DNA of 35,186 bases from NCBI GenBank assembly GCA_937864115.1, contig CALMII010000014.1:1-35186 (forward strand), read 5' to 3'. The DNA comes from an uncultured Steroidobacter sp. (GTDB lineage: Bacteria; Pseudomonadota; Gammaproteobacteria; Steroidobacterales; Steroidobacteraceae). The notes beneath the pieces were generated by a model. It searched no databases, was not told the DNA's origin, and saw nothing but the letters and a program-made list of their open reading frames with translations. Below are positions 8,027-17,186 of the stretch, piece after piece (position 1 is the stretch's first letter; every line of letters starts with the position of its first letter). Position numbers and translations under genes: made by a program.

Positions 8027-8847
8027 CAGTCGATCCTCCGGAAAATCTTCTGTCCCGTTCCCATCTCCTGGAAGCGCGTCGCGTGGGCGGAGAACCGCAC
8101 GGACTCCCGGGTGCCGAGACACAGAAAACCGCGCGGACACAGCGCCTCGGCAAACAGACCGAGCGCGCGGTCCTGCAGTTCGCGATCGAAATAGATGAGC
8201 ACGTTGCGACAGGACACGAGCTGCACTTCCGAGAAGATGCTGTCGGTCGCGAGGCTGTGATCCGCGAACGTGATGCGGCGCCGCAGTTCCTGCGACATCA
8301 CCGCGTTGTCGGCATCGGCATGATAGAAGTCGCCGAGCGAGCCCTGTCCGCCGGCGGCGCGGTAGTTGAGGATGAACTGCTGCAGGCGATCCAGCCGGTA
8401 GATGCCGGCCTGCGCGCGCCGCAGGCTGTCGTCGTTGATGTCGGTGGCGTAGATGAGCGTGCGATCGAGCAGGCCTTCCTCGGCGAGCAGGATCGCGTAC
8501 GAATACGCTTCCTCGCCGGTGCTGCAGCCGGCGATCCAGAGCTTGAGCGACGGATAGGTGGCGAGGATCGGCACCACCTGCCGGCGCAGCGCCAGGAAGA
8601 ATTCGGGATCGCGGAACAGGTCGGTCACCTGGATCGTGAGATAGGCCAGCAGGCGCGGAAACATGTGCGGGTCGTGCAGGATGCGTTCCTGCAGGCCCGA
8701 GATGCTGTCGCAATGCAGTCCGCTCAGCGCCTGCAGCAGACGCCGGCGCACCGAAGCGATCGCGTACTGGCGAAAGTCATAGTGATAGCGCTGATAGATC
8801 GCCTCCAGCAGCAGCCGGATTTCCAGGTCTGTGACCTCCGGCCTCAA
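8026..8847 (-). CDS. cheR: CheR-type protein-glutamate O-methyltransferase
   Basis: The 273-residue product has the CheR all-alpha N-terminal domain with [10 protein letters not shown] at 75-84. The SAM-binding Rossmann domain follows, with the signature [11 protein letters not shown] at 106-116. Later motifs include [15 protein letters not shown] and [13 protein letters not shown]. It would transfer methyl groups from S-adenosylmethionine to receptor glutamates, opposed by the CheB-like esterase encoded just downstream. The start is a TTG at 8847 overlapping the hybrid kinase stop (TTGA), with GGAGC about eight bases upstream. No ATG is available in frame before residue 62, so the TTG start is well supported. 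Being embedded in a kinase operon without che receptors, CheA or CheW argues for a non-motility role. Confidence 0.93.
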   Translation of the reverse strand: MRPEVTDLEIRLLLEAIYQRYHYDFRQYAIASVRRRLLQALSGLHCDSISGLQERILHDPHMFPRLLAYLTIQVTDLFRDPEFFLALRRQVVPILATYPSLKLWIAGCSTGEEAYSYAILLAEEGLLDRTLIYATDINDDSLRRAQAGIYRLDRLQQFILNYRAAGGQGSLGDFYHADADNAVMSQELRRRITFADHSLATDSIFSEVQLVSCRNVLIYFDRELQDRALGLFAEALCPRGFLCLGTRESVRFSAHATRFQEMGTGQKIFRRID

Positions 8848-11800
8848 CGCGGTGCTCCGGGCGGCGGCATCCAGATGCGCAGCAGCGACAGCAGCTTCTC
8901 GATGTCGATCGGCTTGGTGATGTAGTCGTTGGCGCCGGCGTCGAGGCAGCGCTGGCGGTCGTCCGGCATGGCCTTGGCCGTCAACGCGATGATCGGCAGG
9001 TTGCGCAACGCCGGATGGCTGCGGATGCGGCGCATCGCTTCGAGCCCGTCCATCTCCGGCATCATGATGTCCATGAGCACGAGGTCAATGTCTTTGCGGC
9101 GTTCCAGCGTCGCCAGTGCCTCGTTGCCGTTGCGCGCGATCTCCAGCAGCGCGCCGTGCGGTTCGAGCACGCGACTGATGGCGAAGACGTTGCGCACGTC
9201 GTCCTCCGCGAGCAGGATGCGGCGCTTGTCGAACACCGATTCGCGACTGCGCGCGACGCGCAGCATGCGCTGCTGTTCGGCCGGCAGCGAAGCTTCGACC
9301 CGATGCAGGAACAGCGTGACTTCGTCGAGCAGCCGTTCCGGTGAACGCGCGCCCTTGATGATGATGGACTTGGAATAGCGGCGCAGCTGCTGCTCTTCGT
9401 CGGCCGACAGCGAGCGGCCGGTGTACACGATCACGGGCGGGAAGGCGTAGGAGTCGTCCTCCGCCATCTTCTGCAGCAGCTCCAGGCCCGAGGCATCGGG
9501 CAGCGACAGATCGAGCACCATGCAATCGAAGGTCATCTTCTGCAGTTGCCCGAGGGCCTCCGCCGCCGTGGGCACGGCGACGGTTCGCACCAGCTCCGAC
9601 TGCAGCAGCCGCTCGATGCTGTCGCGCTGCAGGCGGTTGTCTTCCACGATCAGCACATTGCGCTGTTCCTGTGCAGCCTTGCTCTCCAGGGCGGCGAGCG
9701 CGGTGATGAGCTGTTCGCGGTCGACGGGCTTCTTGAGCACATTGGCCGCGCCCATTTCCAGCGCCGTCTGCGAATAGTCGAAGCCGGAGATCACCTGCAC
9801 CGGGATGTGGCGCGTCGCCGGGTTGTGTTTCAGGCGGTCGAGCACCGACAGTCCGGTGTGATCCGGCAGCCGGATGTCGAGCACGATGGCCGTGGGCCGG
9901 TGACGGAACGCCATGTCGATGCCTTCGTCGGCCGACGAGGCGATGAGACAGTCGAACTGGAAGCTGCTGGCCAGCGTCGCGATCGTGGCGGCAAACGCCG
10001 GATCGTCTTCGATGATGAGCAGGATGCGACCGCTCGTTGCCGCCGCCGGCGGTACGTCCGCGGGAGCCGCCGACTTCGCGGCGCGTCGTGCAGGTGTACT
10101 GTGCGCCGTGCCCGGTGAGAGCGCAGCGGGCGGCGACGCCGGCGTCGCACGCTCCTGCAGCGGCATCGTCTGCGGAATGAGCAGCGTGAATGTGCTGCCG
10201 GCGCCGGGAACGCTCTGCAGTTCGATACGTCCGCCGAGCAGCGCCGCCAGTTCGCGGGAGATCGACAGGCCGAGACCGGTGCCGCCGAAGCGACGGTTGG
10301 TCGTGCCGTCGGCCTGCCGGAACGGTTCGAAAATGATGCCGTGCTGTTCCGCCGCGATGCCGATACCCGTGTCTTCGACCGCAAAACCGATCCAGTCCGC
10401 GCGATCCGCGCCCTCGGGCACGAACACACTCAGCCGCACGTGACCCTGCATCGTGAATTTCAGGGCATTCGACAGCAGGTTCTTGAGGATCTGGCGCAGG
10501 CGCTGCGAATCGGTGCTGAGCGCCACCGGCACATCGGCAGCGACGTCGATCTCGAATGCGACCGACTTCTGCTCGGCCAGCGGCGAGAAAGTCTGGCGCA
10601 TGTTGTCGAGCAGCGATTGCATGCCGATCGTTTCGCGTTTGACGTCGATCTGGCGCGCCTCGATCTTGGACAGATCGAGGATGTCATTGATGAGTTCGAG
10701 CAGATCGTTGCCGGCGGAGTAGATGTTGCTCGCGAACCGCACCTGCTCCGCGGTGAGGTTGCCGTCCTGGTTGTCGGCGAGCAGCTTCGCGAGGATCAGC
10801 GAGCTGTTGAGCGGCGTGCGCAGCTCGTGTGACATGTTGGCGAGAAACTCGCTCTTGTACTGGTTGGCGCGTTCGAGTTCGCCGGCTTTCTCGCTCAGCA
10901 CAGTCTGCGCGCGCGTGAGATCGTCGCGCTGCTGCTCGAGCATCTGGGTGTATTCCTCGAGCTGCGTGTTGTTCTGCGCGAGCTGCAGCTGCTGCATTTC
11001 GAGGTGCGCCTGCGATTCCTTCAGCGCCCTGGTCTGGACCTCCAGCTCCTCGTTGCTGACGCGCAGTTCTTCCTGCTGCGTCTGCAGTTCTTCGGCCTGA
11101 CGCTGCGTTTCTTCCAGCAGGTCTTCGAGGCGCGTGCGATCCCTGGAGGCGCGCACCGCGCGCGCCAGCGATTCCGACGTGCGCTCCAGCAGTTCGCGAT
11201 GAGCGCGCGTGGTTCGCTGCAGGAATCCCAGCTCGATGACGGCCTGCACGTCCTCTTCCGTCATTGCGGGGGCGATCAGCAGTTCGCGCGGCGCCGTCTG
11301 GCCGAGGGCGGAGGACACCGGCAGATAGTTCGCCGGCAGGTCCGACACCTGCAGCGTGCGCCGATCGCGGGCTGCCTGTCCGGGCAGACTGTCGCCGGGC
11401 CGCAGCAGCGATTCGGCTGCCTCCGGCGCGAGCGCATAGCCCGCGACGCGACGGAAATTGCCGTCGCTGCCGGCGATGTAGATCGCGCCGACCTGGGCGC
11501 CGAGCGAATGCGCCAGGAACGACAGGGCCGACTCGCCCAGCACGCCGAGGCGGTTCTCGCCCTGCAGGCGCGTGGCGAACTGCATCGACAGGATGCGCAG
11601 CCATCCTTCCATTTCACGCTGTCGATAGTCGCGCGACGACGTCGTCGCGAACACGGCGATCAGCACCAGCAGCAGCATCGCGCCGCCGACCGTGACGAAG
11701 ACGGAGAACTGCGAGGCCTGCTGCCAGTCCGCTTCGCGCTGCTGCAGGAGCGTGTTCTCGTCCTGCACCATCGTCGCCACGTACTCGCGAATCTGGTCCA

Positions 11801-12290
11801 TCGTGGTCCGGCCGCGGTCGGTGCGCACGGCGGCGATCGCGTCCTGGACATTGCCGGCGCGGCGCAGCTCGATCGTGCGGTTGAGTTCGGCGAACTTGGC
11901 ATCGATGAGTTCCTGCAGCGTAGCGAGCCGTTCCAGCTGGCGCGGATTGTCGGACACCAGTTGCTGCAGCCGCCGATGGCCGGCAGTGACATTCGATGCC
12001 GACGCGGAGAAAGGCTCGAGGTAGGTTTCATCGCCCGTGAGCAGGTAGCCGCGCTGCGACGTTTCGGCGTCGATCAACAGGGCCTGCAGATTTCGCAGTG
12101 CGCTGCTGACTTCGACGGTATGCGCGACCAGTTCGCGCGATTCGGTGCGGCTCTGCAGCGTGGTGTAGGTGGCGATGCCGATCAGCAGCGTGGCCAGGAT
12201 CTGCAGCACGAAGCCGACGAACGTGCTCCAGGGCAGCGGCAGTCGGGAATGAACGTGATGGATGTCGGCAGCGGCTTCGTTGGCTGTCAT
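8844..12290 (-). CDS. Hybrid sensor kinase CHASE3-GAF-HisKA-HATPase-REC-REC-REC
   Basis: This 1148-residue inner-membrane protein heads the operon. One membrane span is at about 22-44 and a second at about 196-216, enclosing a periplasmic CHASE3 sensor (residues about 46-190, with [13 protein letters not shown]). A GAF-like domain (about 230-380) is followed by a long coiled coil (about 385-478). Then come HisKA with H488 (NMSHELRTP), an N-box at about 604-612, DTGIGI and GTGLGL. Three receiver domains follow, with acceptor aspartates D805, D927 and D1074. The last receiver is the most canonical ([11 protein letters not shown]). Multi-receiver kinases of this type feed phosphorelays; the downstream REC-kinase and the CheR/CheB pair are likely partners. 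I start at ATG 12290, since the in-frame extension to 12530 is low-complexity and unlike the family. The Shine-Dalgarno sequence is weak, so the start is moderately sure. Confidence 0.93.
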   Translation of the reverse strand: MTANEAAADIHHVHSRLPLPWSTFVGFVLQILATLLIGIATYTTLQSRTESRELVAHTVEVSSALRNLQALLIDAETSQRGYLLTGDETYLEPFSASASNVTAGHRRLQQLVSDNPRQLERLATLQELIDAKFAELNRTIELRRAGNVQDAIAAVRTDRGRTTMDQIREYVATMVQDENTLLQQREADWQQASQFSVFVTVGGAMLLLVLIAVFATTSSRDYRQREMEGWLRILSMQFATRLQGENRLGVLGESALSFLAHSLGAQVGAIYIAGSDGNFRRVAGYALAPEAAESLLRPGDSLPGQAARDRRTLQVSDLPANYLPVSSALGQTAPRELLIAPAMTEEDVQAVIELGFLQRTTRAHRELLERTSESLARAVRASRDRTRLEDLLEETQRQAEELQTQQEELRVSNEELEVQTRALKESQAHLEMQQLQLAQNNTQLEEYTQMLEQQRDDLTRAQTVLSEKAGELERANQYKSEFLANMSHELRTPLNSSLILAKLLADNQDGNLTAEQVRFASNIYSAGNDLLELINDILDLSKIEARQIDVKRETIGMQSLLDNMRQTFSPLAEQKSVAFEIDVAADVPVALSTDSQRLRQILKNLLSNALKFTMQGHVRLSVFVPEGADRADWIGFAVEDTGIGIAAEQHGIIFEPFRQADGTTNRRFGGTGLGLSISRELAALLGGRIELQSVPGAGSTFTLLIPQTMPLQERATPASPPAALSPGTAHSTPARRAAKSAAPADVPPAAATSGRILLIIEDDPAFAATIATLASSFQFDCLIASSADEGIDMAFRHRPTAIVLDIRLPDHTGLSVLDRLKHNPATRHIPVQVISGFDYSQTALEMGAANVLKKPVDREQLITALAALESKAAQEQRNVLIVEDNRLQRDSIERLLQSELVRTVAVPTAAEALGQLQKMTFDCMVLDLSLPDASGLELLQKMAEDDSYAFPPVIVYTGRSLSADEEQQLRRYSKSIIIKGARSPERLLDEVTLFLHRVEASLPAEQQRMLRVARSRESVFDKRRILLAEDDVRNVFAISRVLEPHGALLEIARNGNEALATLERRKDIDLVLMDIMMPEMDGLEAMRRIRSHPALRNLPIIALTAKAMPDDRQRCLDAGANDYITKPIDIEKLLSLLRIWMPPPGAPR

Positions 12291-12404
12291 TGTTGTAGTC
12301 CGAGGAATCTCGACGCCAATGGTACGGGAGGCGTCGGGGCATGGGTCGGGGCACGGGCTGTCGGGACTTGAACTCGAGATCCGCAAGCCGGACGAGCCGC
12401 ACTT

Positions 12405-12424
12405 GCCGGAAATGGCCGGAAATG
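12405..12424. repeat. 10-base direct repeat upstream of the signalling operon
   Basis: GCCGGAAATG occurs twice head to tail, followed by GCGG, about 115 bases ahead of the hybrid kinase start. One helical turn per unit would suit a regulator binding site, but this is inference. The rest of 12291-12552 shows nothing else I can support. Confidence 0.3.
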
Positions 12425-12552
12425 GCGGTCCTCCCGCAACCGCGGCGTGCAACGCGTGGGTGCTTGTAAAGGTTCCGCCGACAGCGGCGCCGTCGACGAC
12501 GGTCTCGGTATCGGGCGTTCCCGCTCCCACGGGAACTCCCGGCGGCCCGTTT

Positions 12553-12705
12553 CTAGATCCTTCCCATCAGCAGCAACACGATCAGCACGATCAGGACCAC
12601 ACCCAGCAGGCCGCTCGGTCCATAGCCCCATCCCCGGCTGTACGGCCAGGCCGGAACCGCACCGATCAGCAGCAGGATCAGAATGATCAACAGAAGGGTG
12701 CCCAT
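12553..12705 (-). CDS. DUF3309 small membrane protein
   Basis: A 50-residue protein, MGTLLLIILILLLIGAVP followed by WPYSRGWGYGPSGLLG and a second hydrophobic stretch ending LLMGRI. This two-span pattern with the central WPYSRGWGYGPSG block is characteristic of the DUF3309 family found widely in proteobacteria, whose function is unknown. AAAGGAG lies six bases before the ATG, an excellent ribosome site. About 70 bases further upstream GGAAACTT resembles an ECF-type -35 box, and similar small membrane proteins are often induced by stress; both points are tentative. It is divergent from the BON-domain gene, whose apparent start is only 15 bases away. Confidence 0.85.
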   Translation of the reverse strand: MGTLLLIILILLLIGAVPAWPYSRGWGYGPSGLLGVVLIVLIVLLLMGRI

Positions 12706-12719
12706 GCAGACTCCTTTGA

Positions 12720-13403
12720 GTGAATGAACGTTGTCGTGACGCCCGCTCAATTCGCGTCGGGCATGACAAGTTTCCGCAGGGACGCGGCCGATCATCACGG
12801 CACCTGCGATCGCAGCGCGAACCGCGTCGGCACGGCCAGTTCCATCGAGACTACGAAAACGACCGACGCGACTTCGAGCGCGAAGACACCGCAGCTTACG
12901 GCCGGTCGACCGAAGGCATCGGCGACTATGGCGGCTACGGCGGCGGCAGTCGGGGGACTTACGGCGAAGACGCCGGCCGGCGCTGGGGCAGCGAATCCCC
13001 GTACGGCAATTCCGCATACGGCAATGATCGCGGCAGTCAGTCGCAATCGCATCGCGGCAAGGGACCCAAGGGCTATCAGCGTTCCGACGAACGCCTGAAG
13101 GAAGTGATCTGCGAACGTCTTTCGGACGATCCGCGCATCGATGCCAGCGAGATCACCCTGACGGTGAGCGGCGGCACCGTGAAGCTGACCGGCCTGGTCG
13201 ACAACCGTCGCGACAAGTTCGAGGTCGAGGAACTGGTCTCGCAGTGCAGCGGCGTCAAGGACGTGGACAACCAGCTGCGCGTGCAGCCGGGATTCGCGAC
13301 CGGCTATGGCGCCAGCGGCCTCGACAGTGCGTCATCCGGCTCGCGGCGACCGGAGGCGACATCGACGACTGCGGGCCTGAGCAGTCCTGCGAAGAAGCAG
13401 TAG
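12720..13403 (+). CDS. BON-domain protein with Gly/Arg-rich N-terminus
   Basis: The last third contains a BON domain (about residues 122-189 when counted from the GTG at 12720), including LTVSGGTVKLTGLVDNRRDK and VKDVDNQLRV. The preceding region is polar and low in complexity, rich in Arg, Asp, Gly and Tyr. BON domains bind phospholipid or sugar surfaces and are typical of osmotic-stress proteins such as OsmY. No signal peptide is seen, unlike OsmY. The start is uncertain. The GTG at 12720 lacks a ribosome site and lies 15 bases from the divergent DUF3309 start, leaving no room for a promoter. Initiation may be further in, or the promoter may lie inside the neighbouring gene. A hairpin follows the stop. 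Confidence 0.75.
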   Translation: MNERCRDARSIRVGHDKFPQGRGRSSRHLRSQREPRRHGQFHRDYENDRRDFEREDTAAYGRSTEGIGDYGGYGGGSRGTYGEDAGRRWGSESPYGNSAYGNDRGSQSQSHRGKGPKGYQRSDERLKEVICERLSDDPRIDASEITLTVSGGTVKLTGLVDNRRDKFEVEELVSQCSGVKDVDNQLRVQPGFATGYGASGLDSASSGSRRPEATSTTAGLSSPAKKQ

Positions 13404-13411
13404 TCAGTCGT

Positions 13412-13442
13412 CAGCGGGAGGGCGGTGCTCGTCCTCCCGCTG
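13412..13442. terminator. Hairpin between convergent BON and MltF-like genes
   Basis: CAGCGGGAGG at 13412-13421 pairs perfectly with CCTCCCGCTG at 13433-13442 across an 11-base loop. It sits between two converging stop codons, so it could serve both strands. No U-run follows on the plus strand. Confidence 0.5.
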
Positions 13443-13471
13443 CCGTTCCCGCAGGTTCCGGGTCAGGCGCG

Positions 13472-15028
13472 TCATGAGTGCGCAGCGACGCGGTCCTTCT
13501 GCTGTTGCTTCTTTTCCCGCTCTTCGAGCACGAGCGTGTACGCAACGTAGTACTTGTAGATGTTGCTGACGTACTGGACGGTTTCCTGGCCGACCTTTTC
13601 GGCCACGACCTGCTCGACGTTGTTGAACCACTTGTTGGGATCGAGCCCGCGCTGTTCGGCCAGCTTGCGCAGGCTGCGGATGCGATTCGGTCCCGCGTTG
13701 TAGGAAGCGAAGGCGAACAGCGCCTTGTTGATCTCGTCCATCGGCTCGTTCGCGTAGTACTCGTCGATCATAAAGCGGATGTACTTCACGCCGGCATGGA
13801 TGTTCGGCTCGAGCTTGTGGATGTCGCCGACCTTGAGGTCCTTGCCGGTCGCCGGCATGACCTGCATGACGCCCACGGCGCCGACCTTGCTGCGGACCTT
13901 CTGATCGAGCCCGGATTCCTGGTAGCCCTGCGCGGCCATCAGCACCCAGTCGACCTTGTACTCGCCGCCGTACTTGCGAAACAGCTGGCCGAGTTCGGCG
14001 AACTTCTTCATCTCGGCATCGGTCGTCGCGTTCTTCACCCAGCGCGTGTCCTTCAGATATCGCTGCAGCACGACGTTGCCGAACTGCGTGCCGCGCGCGA
14101 CAGTCTTCATGAACGCGTCGAGTTCCGCCTTGAGCTGCGGACTGTTCTTGCGGATGGCGAAGGCGATGTCGCCGCCGTCGTTCACCACCAGATCCTCGCG
14201 CACCTTCATGGCCGGGAAGACATTGGCCCAGAACAGGCCGAGATAGCGATCGACCACCGTGTACCGGATCAGTCCGGCATTGACCATTTCGAGCACGTCT
14301 TCGTCCTCGAAGGTGGCCGGGGCTTCGCGCAGCACGATCGGCGACTTGCCGCGCCGGCGCAGATCGTCATTCAGCGCGGTCAGGCTCTCGTAGTAGCTCG
14401 ACGCCCGGCGCACGAACACTTCCCGTCCGGCGAGATCGTCGATGGACGCGAGGGCCGGCGCATCCGGCGCGGTCACGACGATTTCCTTGACGCCCTGCGC
14501 GAGCGGGGCGGCGAAGTCCACCTGCGCGGTGCGCTGCGGCGTCACGGTCAGGTTCGTCGCGACGATGTCGCCCAGGCCGGCATTGAGATGCGGCAGCAGC
14601 TGGTCGCGCGAGGTCGGGATGAAGAGCGTCACGACGCGCAGCTTCTTCAGCTTGTGCTTCTTGTTCACCGCCTCGCCGAACGCCTGCATCATTTCGTAGC
14701 TGAGTCCGCGCTGCGTGCCGCCGTCGATGAAATAGAACATCTTGCTGTGCGGCACGAGGATGCGAATGACGCGCCGTTCGATCATCGCGTCGAGATCGCC
14801 CTGCCAGGGACGATTGGTCAGGGTGATGTCGAGAGGGTCGTCGGCGGGTTCGTCGGCAGCGGTCGCAGCCGACGGTTCATTCGCGGCAGGCGGGGTCGTC
14901 GCATCGTCAGGCGCAGCGACCGCGGCAGGGGGCGCTGCCTCCGTCGTATCCGGCGCCGCTTCCTTGCCGTCGCCGCCGCCACAGCCGGCCAGAAGGCACG
15001 TCGCGATCAACGCTACGGGACGCAGCAT
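13472..15028 (-). CDS. MltF-like lytic transglycosylase lipoprotein
   Basis: A 518-residue lipoprotein (lipobox L13-A14-G15-C16) with an Ala/Pro/Thr-rich linker to about residue 65. A family 3 solute-binding-like domain follows (about 75-330). The C-terminal lysozyme-like SLT domain (about 350-500) has catalytic Glu371 in QGYQESGLD, GAVGVMQVMP at 384-392 and a later SYNAGPNRI. This two-domain layout is that of MltF, which cuts peptidoglycan to 1,6-anhydro products and is regulated by ligands binding the N-terminal domain. The lipobox residue after Cys is Gly, so outer-membrane sorting is expected. AGGAGAA lies six bases before the ATG. The tail is rich in Lys and Gln (EREKKQQQKDR). The neighbours do not suggest an operon. 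Confidence 0.92.
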   Translation of the reverse strand: MLRPVALIATCLLAGCGGGDGKEAAPDTTEAAPPAAVAAPDDATTPPAANEPSAATAADEPADDPLDITLTNRPWQGDLDAMIERRVIRILVPHSKMFYFIDGGTQRGLSYEMMQAFGEAVNKKHKLKKLRVVTLFIPTSRDQLLPHLNAGLGDIVATNLTVTPQRTAQVDFAAPLAQGVKEIVVTAPDAPALASIDDLAGREVFVRRASSYYESLTALNDDLRRRGKSPIVLREAPATFEDEDVLEMVNAGLIRYTVVDRYLGLFWANVFPAMKVREDLVVNDGGDIAFAIRKNSPQLKAELDAFMKTVARGTQFGNVVLQRYLKDTRWVKNATTDAEMKKFAELGQLFRKYGGEYKVDWVLMAAQGYQESGLDQKVRSKVGAVGVMQVMPATGKDLKVGDIHKLEPNIHAGVKYIRFMIDEYYANEPMDEINKALFAFASYNAGPNRIRSLRKLAEQRGLDPNKWFNNVEQVVAEKVGQETVQYVSNIYKYYVAYTLVLEEREKKQQQKDRVAAHS

Positions 15029-15115
15029 GCGCTTCTCCTGTCGTCACGGTGCGCGGATTATTTCTCCCGATCCTGCGGCGCCGCATCCGTAGTAGAGGAA
15101 GGCGGTCTGCCGCGT

Positions 15116-15880
15116 CTACGGGTGATAGCGCTGATGCAGCCGGTTCATGCCCGCGATCCAGCGATCGCGATCCGCGACCTTGCGCTGCATGTACTCGGTG
15201 ACCTCGGCGTGCGGCAGGATCAGGAATTTCCCGGCTGCCAGCCCGGCGACGACGGCTTCGGCGACCTCTTCCGGCTCCATGATGCCGTTCACGCTCGCGA
15301 CGTCGCCTTCGTTCCCCGCGATCATGTCGGTGCGCACGGCCTGCGGGCACAGGACCGATACCTTGATGCCCTGGTGGGCATGAGTCAGTGCGATCCATTC
15401 GGCCAGGCCGACGGCCGCATGCTTGGTGACGGTGTAGGTGACGCTGCCGATCTGGGACAGCAGTCCGGCGGCCGACGCCGTGTTGAGCAGATAACCGCCG
15501 CCGCGCTGGATCATGCGCGGCACCAGGTGACGCGCCGCGTACACATGTGCCATGAGATTCACGTCCAGCATTTTCTGCCAGGCCGCATCCGGCGCATCGA
15601 GCCCCTGCCCGACGCCGATGCCGGCATTGGAACAGAACAGATCGATCGGGCCGTGCGTGCGCTCGACGGCCTCGATGAACGCCGCGATATCTGCTTCGTT
15701 GCCGACATCGACCCGATGCGCGGACCCGCCGATCTCGGCTGCGACGGCCTGCGCGTTCGGCAGATCGATATCTGCGACCGCGATGTGGCGCGCACCCTCG
15801 CGCGCAAACCGCCGAGCCAGTGCCCGCCCGATTCCCTTGCCGCCACCCGTGATGGCGATGACTTTGCCTGCGAGTTGCAT
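15116..15880 (-). CDS. Short-chain dehydrogenase/reductase (SDR)
   Basis: The 254-residue protein shows the classical SDR pattern: TGGGKGIG at 11-18 for cofactor binding, NAG at 85-87, and the catalytic set S136 (NTASAAG), Y149 and K153 (YTVTK). D37 and D39 at the end of the second strand (VADIDL) favour NAD(H) over NADP(H). Its substrate, an alcohol or ketone, cannot be named from sequence. GGGGGA lies six bases ahead of the ATG. The gene stands alone; a long imperfect palindrome lies about 30 bases upstream of its start (15911-15980), so any promoter must sit within or beyond that element. Confidence 0.93.
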   Translation of the reverse strand: MQLAGKVIAITGGGKGIGRALARRFAREGARHIAVADIDLPNAQAVAAEIGGSAHRVDVGNEADIAAFIEAVERTHGPIDLFCSNAGIGVGQGLDAPDAAWQKMLDVNLMAHVYAARHLVPRMIQRGGGYLLNTASAAGLLSQIGSVTYTVTKHAAVGLAEWIALTHAHQGIKVSVLCPQAVRTDMIAGNEGDVASVNGIMEPEEVAEAVVAGLAAGKFLILPHAEVTEYMQRKVADRDRWIAGMNRLHQRYHP

Positions 15881-15908
15881 GTGTGTCCCCCTGAGGTCAT
15901 AGGAATGA

Positions 15909-15981
15909 GAGCCGCAAAAGACCGCATAAAAGAGGCAAAGAGGTCAGAAGGAAGCGATCTTCTTTTGCGGTCTTTGCGGCC
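15909..15981. repeat. Dispersed palindrome A (GCCGCAAAAGACCGCA type)
   Basis: The left arm from 15911 (GCCGCAAAAGACCGCATAAA and on) is imperfectly complementary to the right arm ending at 15980 (TCTTTTGCGGTCTTTGCGGC). The loop is about 25 bases. The same arm sequence recurs almost unchanged at 21855 and in diverged form at 24382. The element lies in the divergent space between the SDR and the DUF333 lipoprotein. Confidence 0.8.
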
Positions 15982-16079
15982 TACCGTTTCCGCATGATAG
16001 CGGCCCGCAGCGGCAATCCGCAGTCGCGCCGCCGATGGCCGCGCGTATATTCGTGAAGAACTGCAGTCGGAGAGAAGCC

Positions 16080-16538
16080 ATGAATCCCGGGCATCCATTC
16101 CTCGTCGTCGCAATGCTGGTGGTGCTGTGCGCGTGTTCCGATCGTTCCGCCGCTCCGGCTGCGCCAGTGCCGTCGTCGCCCGCCACGCAGGCGCCGGCGG
16201 TGAGCCGCGCCAATCCGGCCTCCGAGAACTGCATTCAGCAGGGCGGTCAGCTGCGCATCGAGAAAACGCCCCGGGGCGACGAGTACGGCGTCTGCATTTT
16301 CGAAGACAACCATCAATGCGAAGAGTGGGCATTGCTGCGCGGAGAATGCCCCGCCGGCGGCCGCCGCATCACGGGATACGCCACCGAAGCGGGACGCTAT
16401 TGCGCCATCACGGGCGGCACGTACACGGTCACTGCCGGCGACGATGCCGCGACCGAGAAAGGCACCTGCCAGTTGCCCGGCGGCAAGCAGTGCGATGCGG
16501 ACGCCTATTTCCGCGGCGAGTGCACGCGTAACCGATAA
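16080..16538 (+). CDS. Lipoprotein with two DUF333 domains
   Basis: ATG 16080 follows GGAGAG by five bases. The 152-residue product starts with a lipoprotein signal (hydrophobic LVVAMLVVL, Cys19 in LCACS). Two cysteine-rich DUF333 units follow. The first (about 45-90) is canonical: NPASENCIQQGG, GVCIFEDN, QCEEWALLRGEC. The second (about 98-148) is a diverged copy: RYCAITGGTY, GTCQLPGGKQCDADAYFRGEC. DUF333 proteins are small exported proteins sometimes called putative hemolysins, but their function is not established. The conserved cysteines are likely disulfide-bonded in the periplasm. The gene stands alone. The second unit has lost the EEW motif. Confidence 0.88.
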   Translation: MNPGHPFLVVAMLVVLCACSDRSAAPAAPVPSSPATQAPAVSRANPASENCIQQGGQLRIEKTPRGDEYGVCIFEDNHQCEEWALLRGECPAGGRRITGYATEAGRYCAITGGTYTVTAGDDAATEKGTCQLPGGKQCDADAYFRGECTRNR

Positions 16539-16658
16539 CTGGCCGCCCAAGGCAAAGATATGTCTTGAGCGCGCTGGCCGCGTTCCCTTTGCCGCGCAAC
16601 TCGACGAGACTTCGCCTCCGTTATTCCTGTTCATACATAACGAGAAAGCGTCCGCAAC

Positions 16659-17138
16659 ATGGAGATCCTGCGCCTGCCACGTCGCGGCAAGACATTGCAG
16701 GTCTGGTCCGCAGAGGGCGCATTCGGCCCGCGCAACGGCGTCCTGGATGGAATCGCGATCGTGGGAAATCGCGTGCTGGTGAACACGCTCGGAACGGGAA
16801 AACTGTTCGGCGTCCCGATCGGGCGCAATGGCCAGGCGGGAACAGCCGGCGAATTGCAGCTCAGCCGGCCGATCCAGCGGCCGGACGGCATGCGCAGCCT
16901 CGATGGCGACAGTGTGCTGCTGATCGAAAGCGGCGGTGCGGGCCGTCTGTCGCGCGTCGACAGCGATGGCGACGCGGCGACCCTGACGACCTTGCAGGAA
17001 GGCTTTCCCGGCGGACCGGTCGCCGTCACGACGGTCGGCACCGACGTCTACGTGCTCGAAGGACAGCTGGCCGCCATGGCTCGCAGCAATCTCACGCCGG
17101 CCCCGTTTCGCGTCCTGCGATTCGCGATTGCGCCTTGA
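16659..17138 (+). pseudogene. SMP-30/NHL-like beta-propeller protein, apparently missing its N-terminal half
   Basis: The 159 residues from ATG 16659 read as blades of a beta-propeller of the gluconolactonase-like kind. GAFGPRNGVLDGIAIVGNRV, then LVNTLGTGKLFGVPIG, PDGMRSLDGDSVLLIE and RLSRVDSDGDAATLTTL repeat the expected four-strand pattern. Full proteins of this group have about 300 residues and a signal peptide; here only two to three blades remain. The 120 bases upstream (16539-16658) do not continue the family in any frame, and there is no ribosome site ahead of the ATG. I infer a 5' deletion leaving a relic. A short functional protein cannot be excluded, since the remaining frame is intact to a normal stop. 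Confidence 0.6.
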
Positions 17139-17145
17139 TGACGGC

Positions 17146-17169
17146 GCAGCTGCCGCCGGCGGCAGCTGC
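17146..17169. terminator. 24-base perfect palindrome between convergent genes
   Basis: GCAGCTGCCGCC is directly followed by its reverse complement, eight bases after the propeller-fragment stop and 18 bases before the TonB-receptor stop. It can act as a strong hairpin on either strand, though it has no loop spacing or T-run. Confidence 0.5.
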
Positions 17170-17186
17170 ATCAGCTTCGCGCGTCC

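Noticed and set aside
8027..8713. N-terminal extension of the CheB-like protein
   Set aside because: The frame stays open upstream but overlaps cheR completely and has no CheB receiver or other domain; ATG 8026 at the TGATG junction fits.
11004..12371. Plus-strand 455-codon open frame opposite the hybrid kinase
   Set aside because: Antisense shadow of the CHASE3/GAF region with no signal, motif or ribosome site.
12291..12530. 80-residue N-terminal extension of the hybrid kinase
   Set aside because: Low complexity, Pro/Ser/Cys-rich, and absent from the CHASE3 family layout, which begins just before the first membrane span.
13478..15997. Plus-strand 839-codon open frame
   Set aside because: It lies antisense to the MltF-like and SDR genes, both with complete family motifs; long antisense frames are expected from GC-rich third positions.
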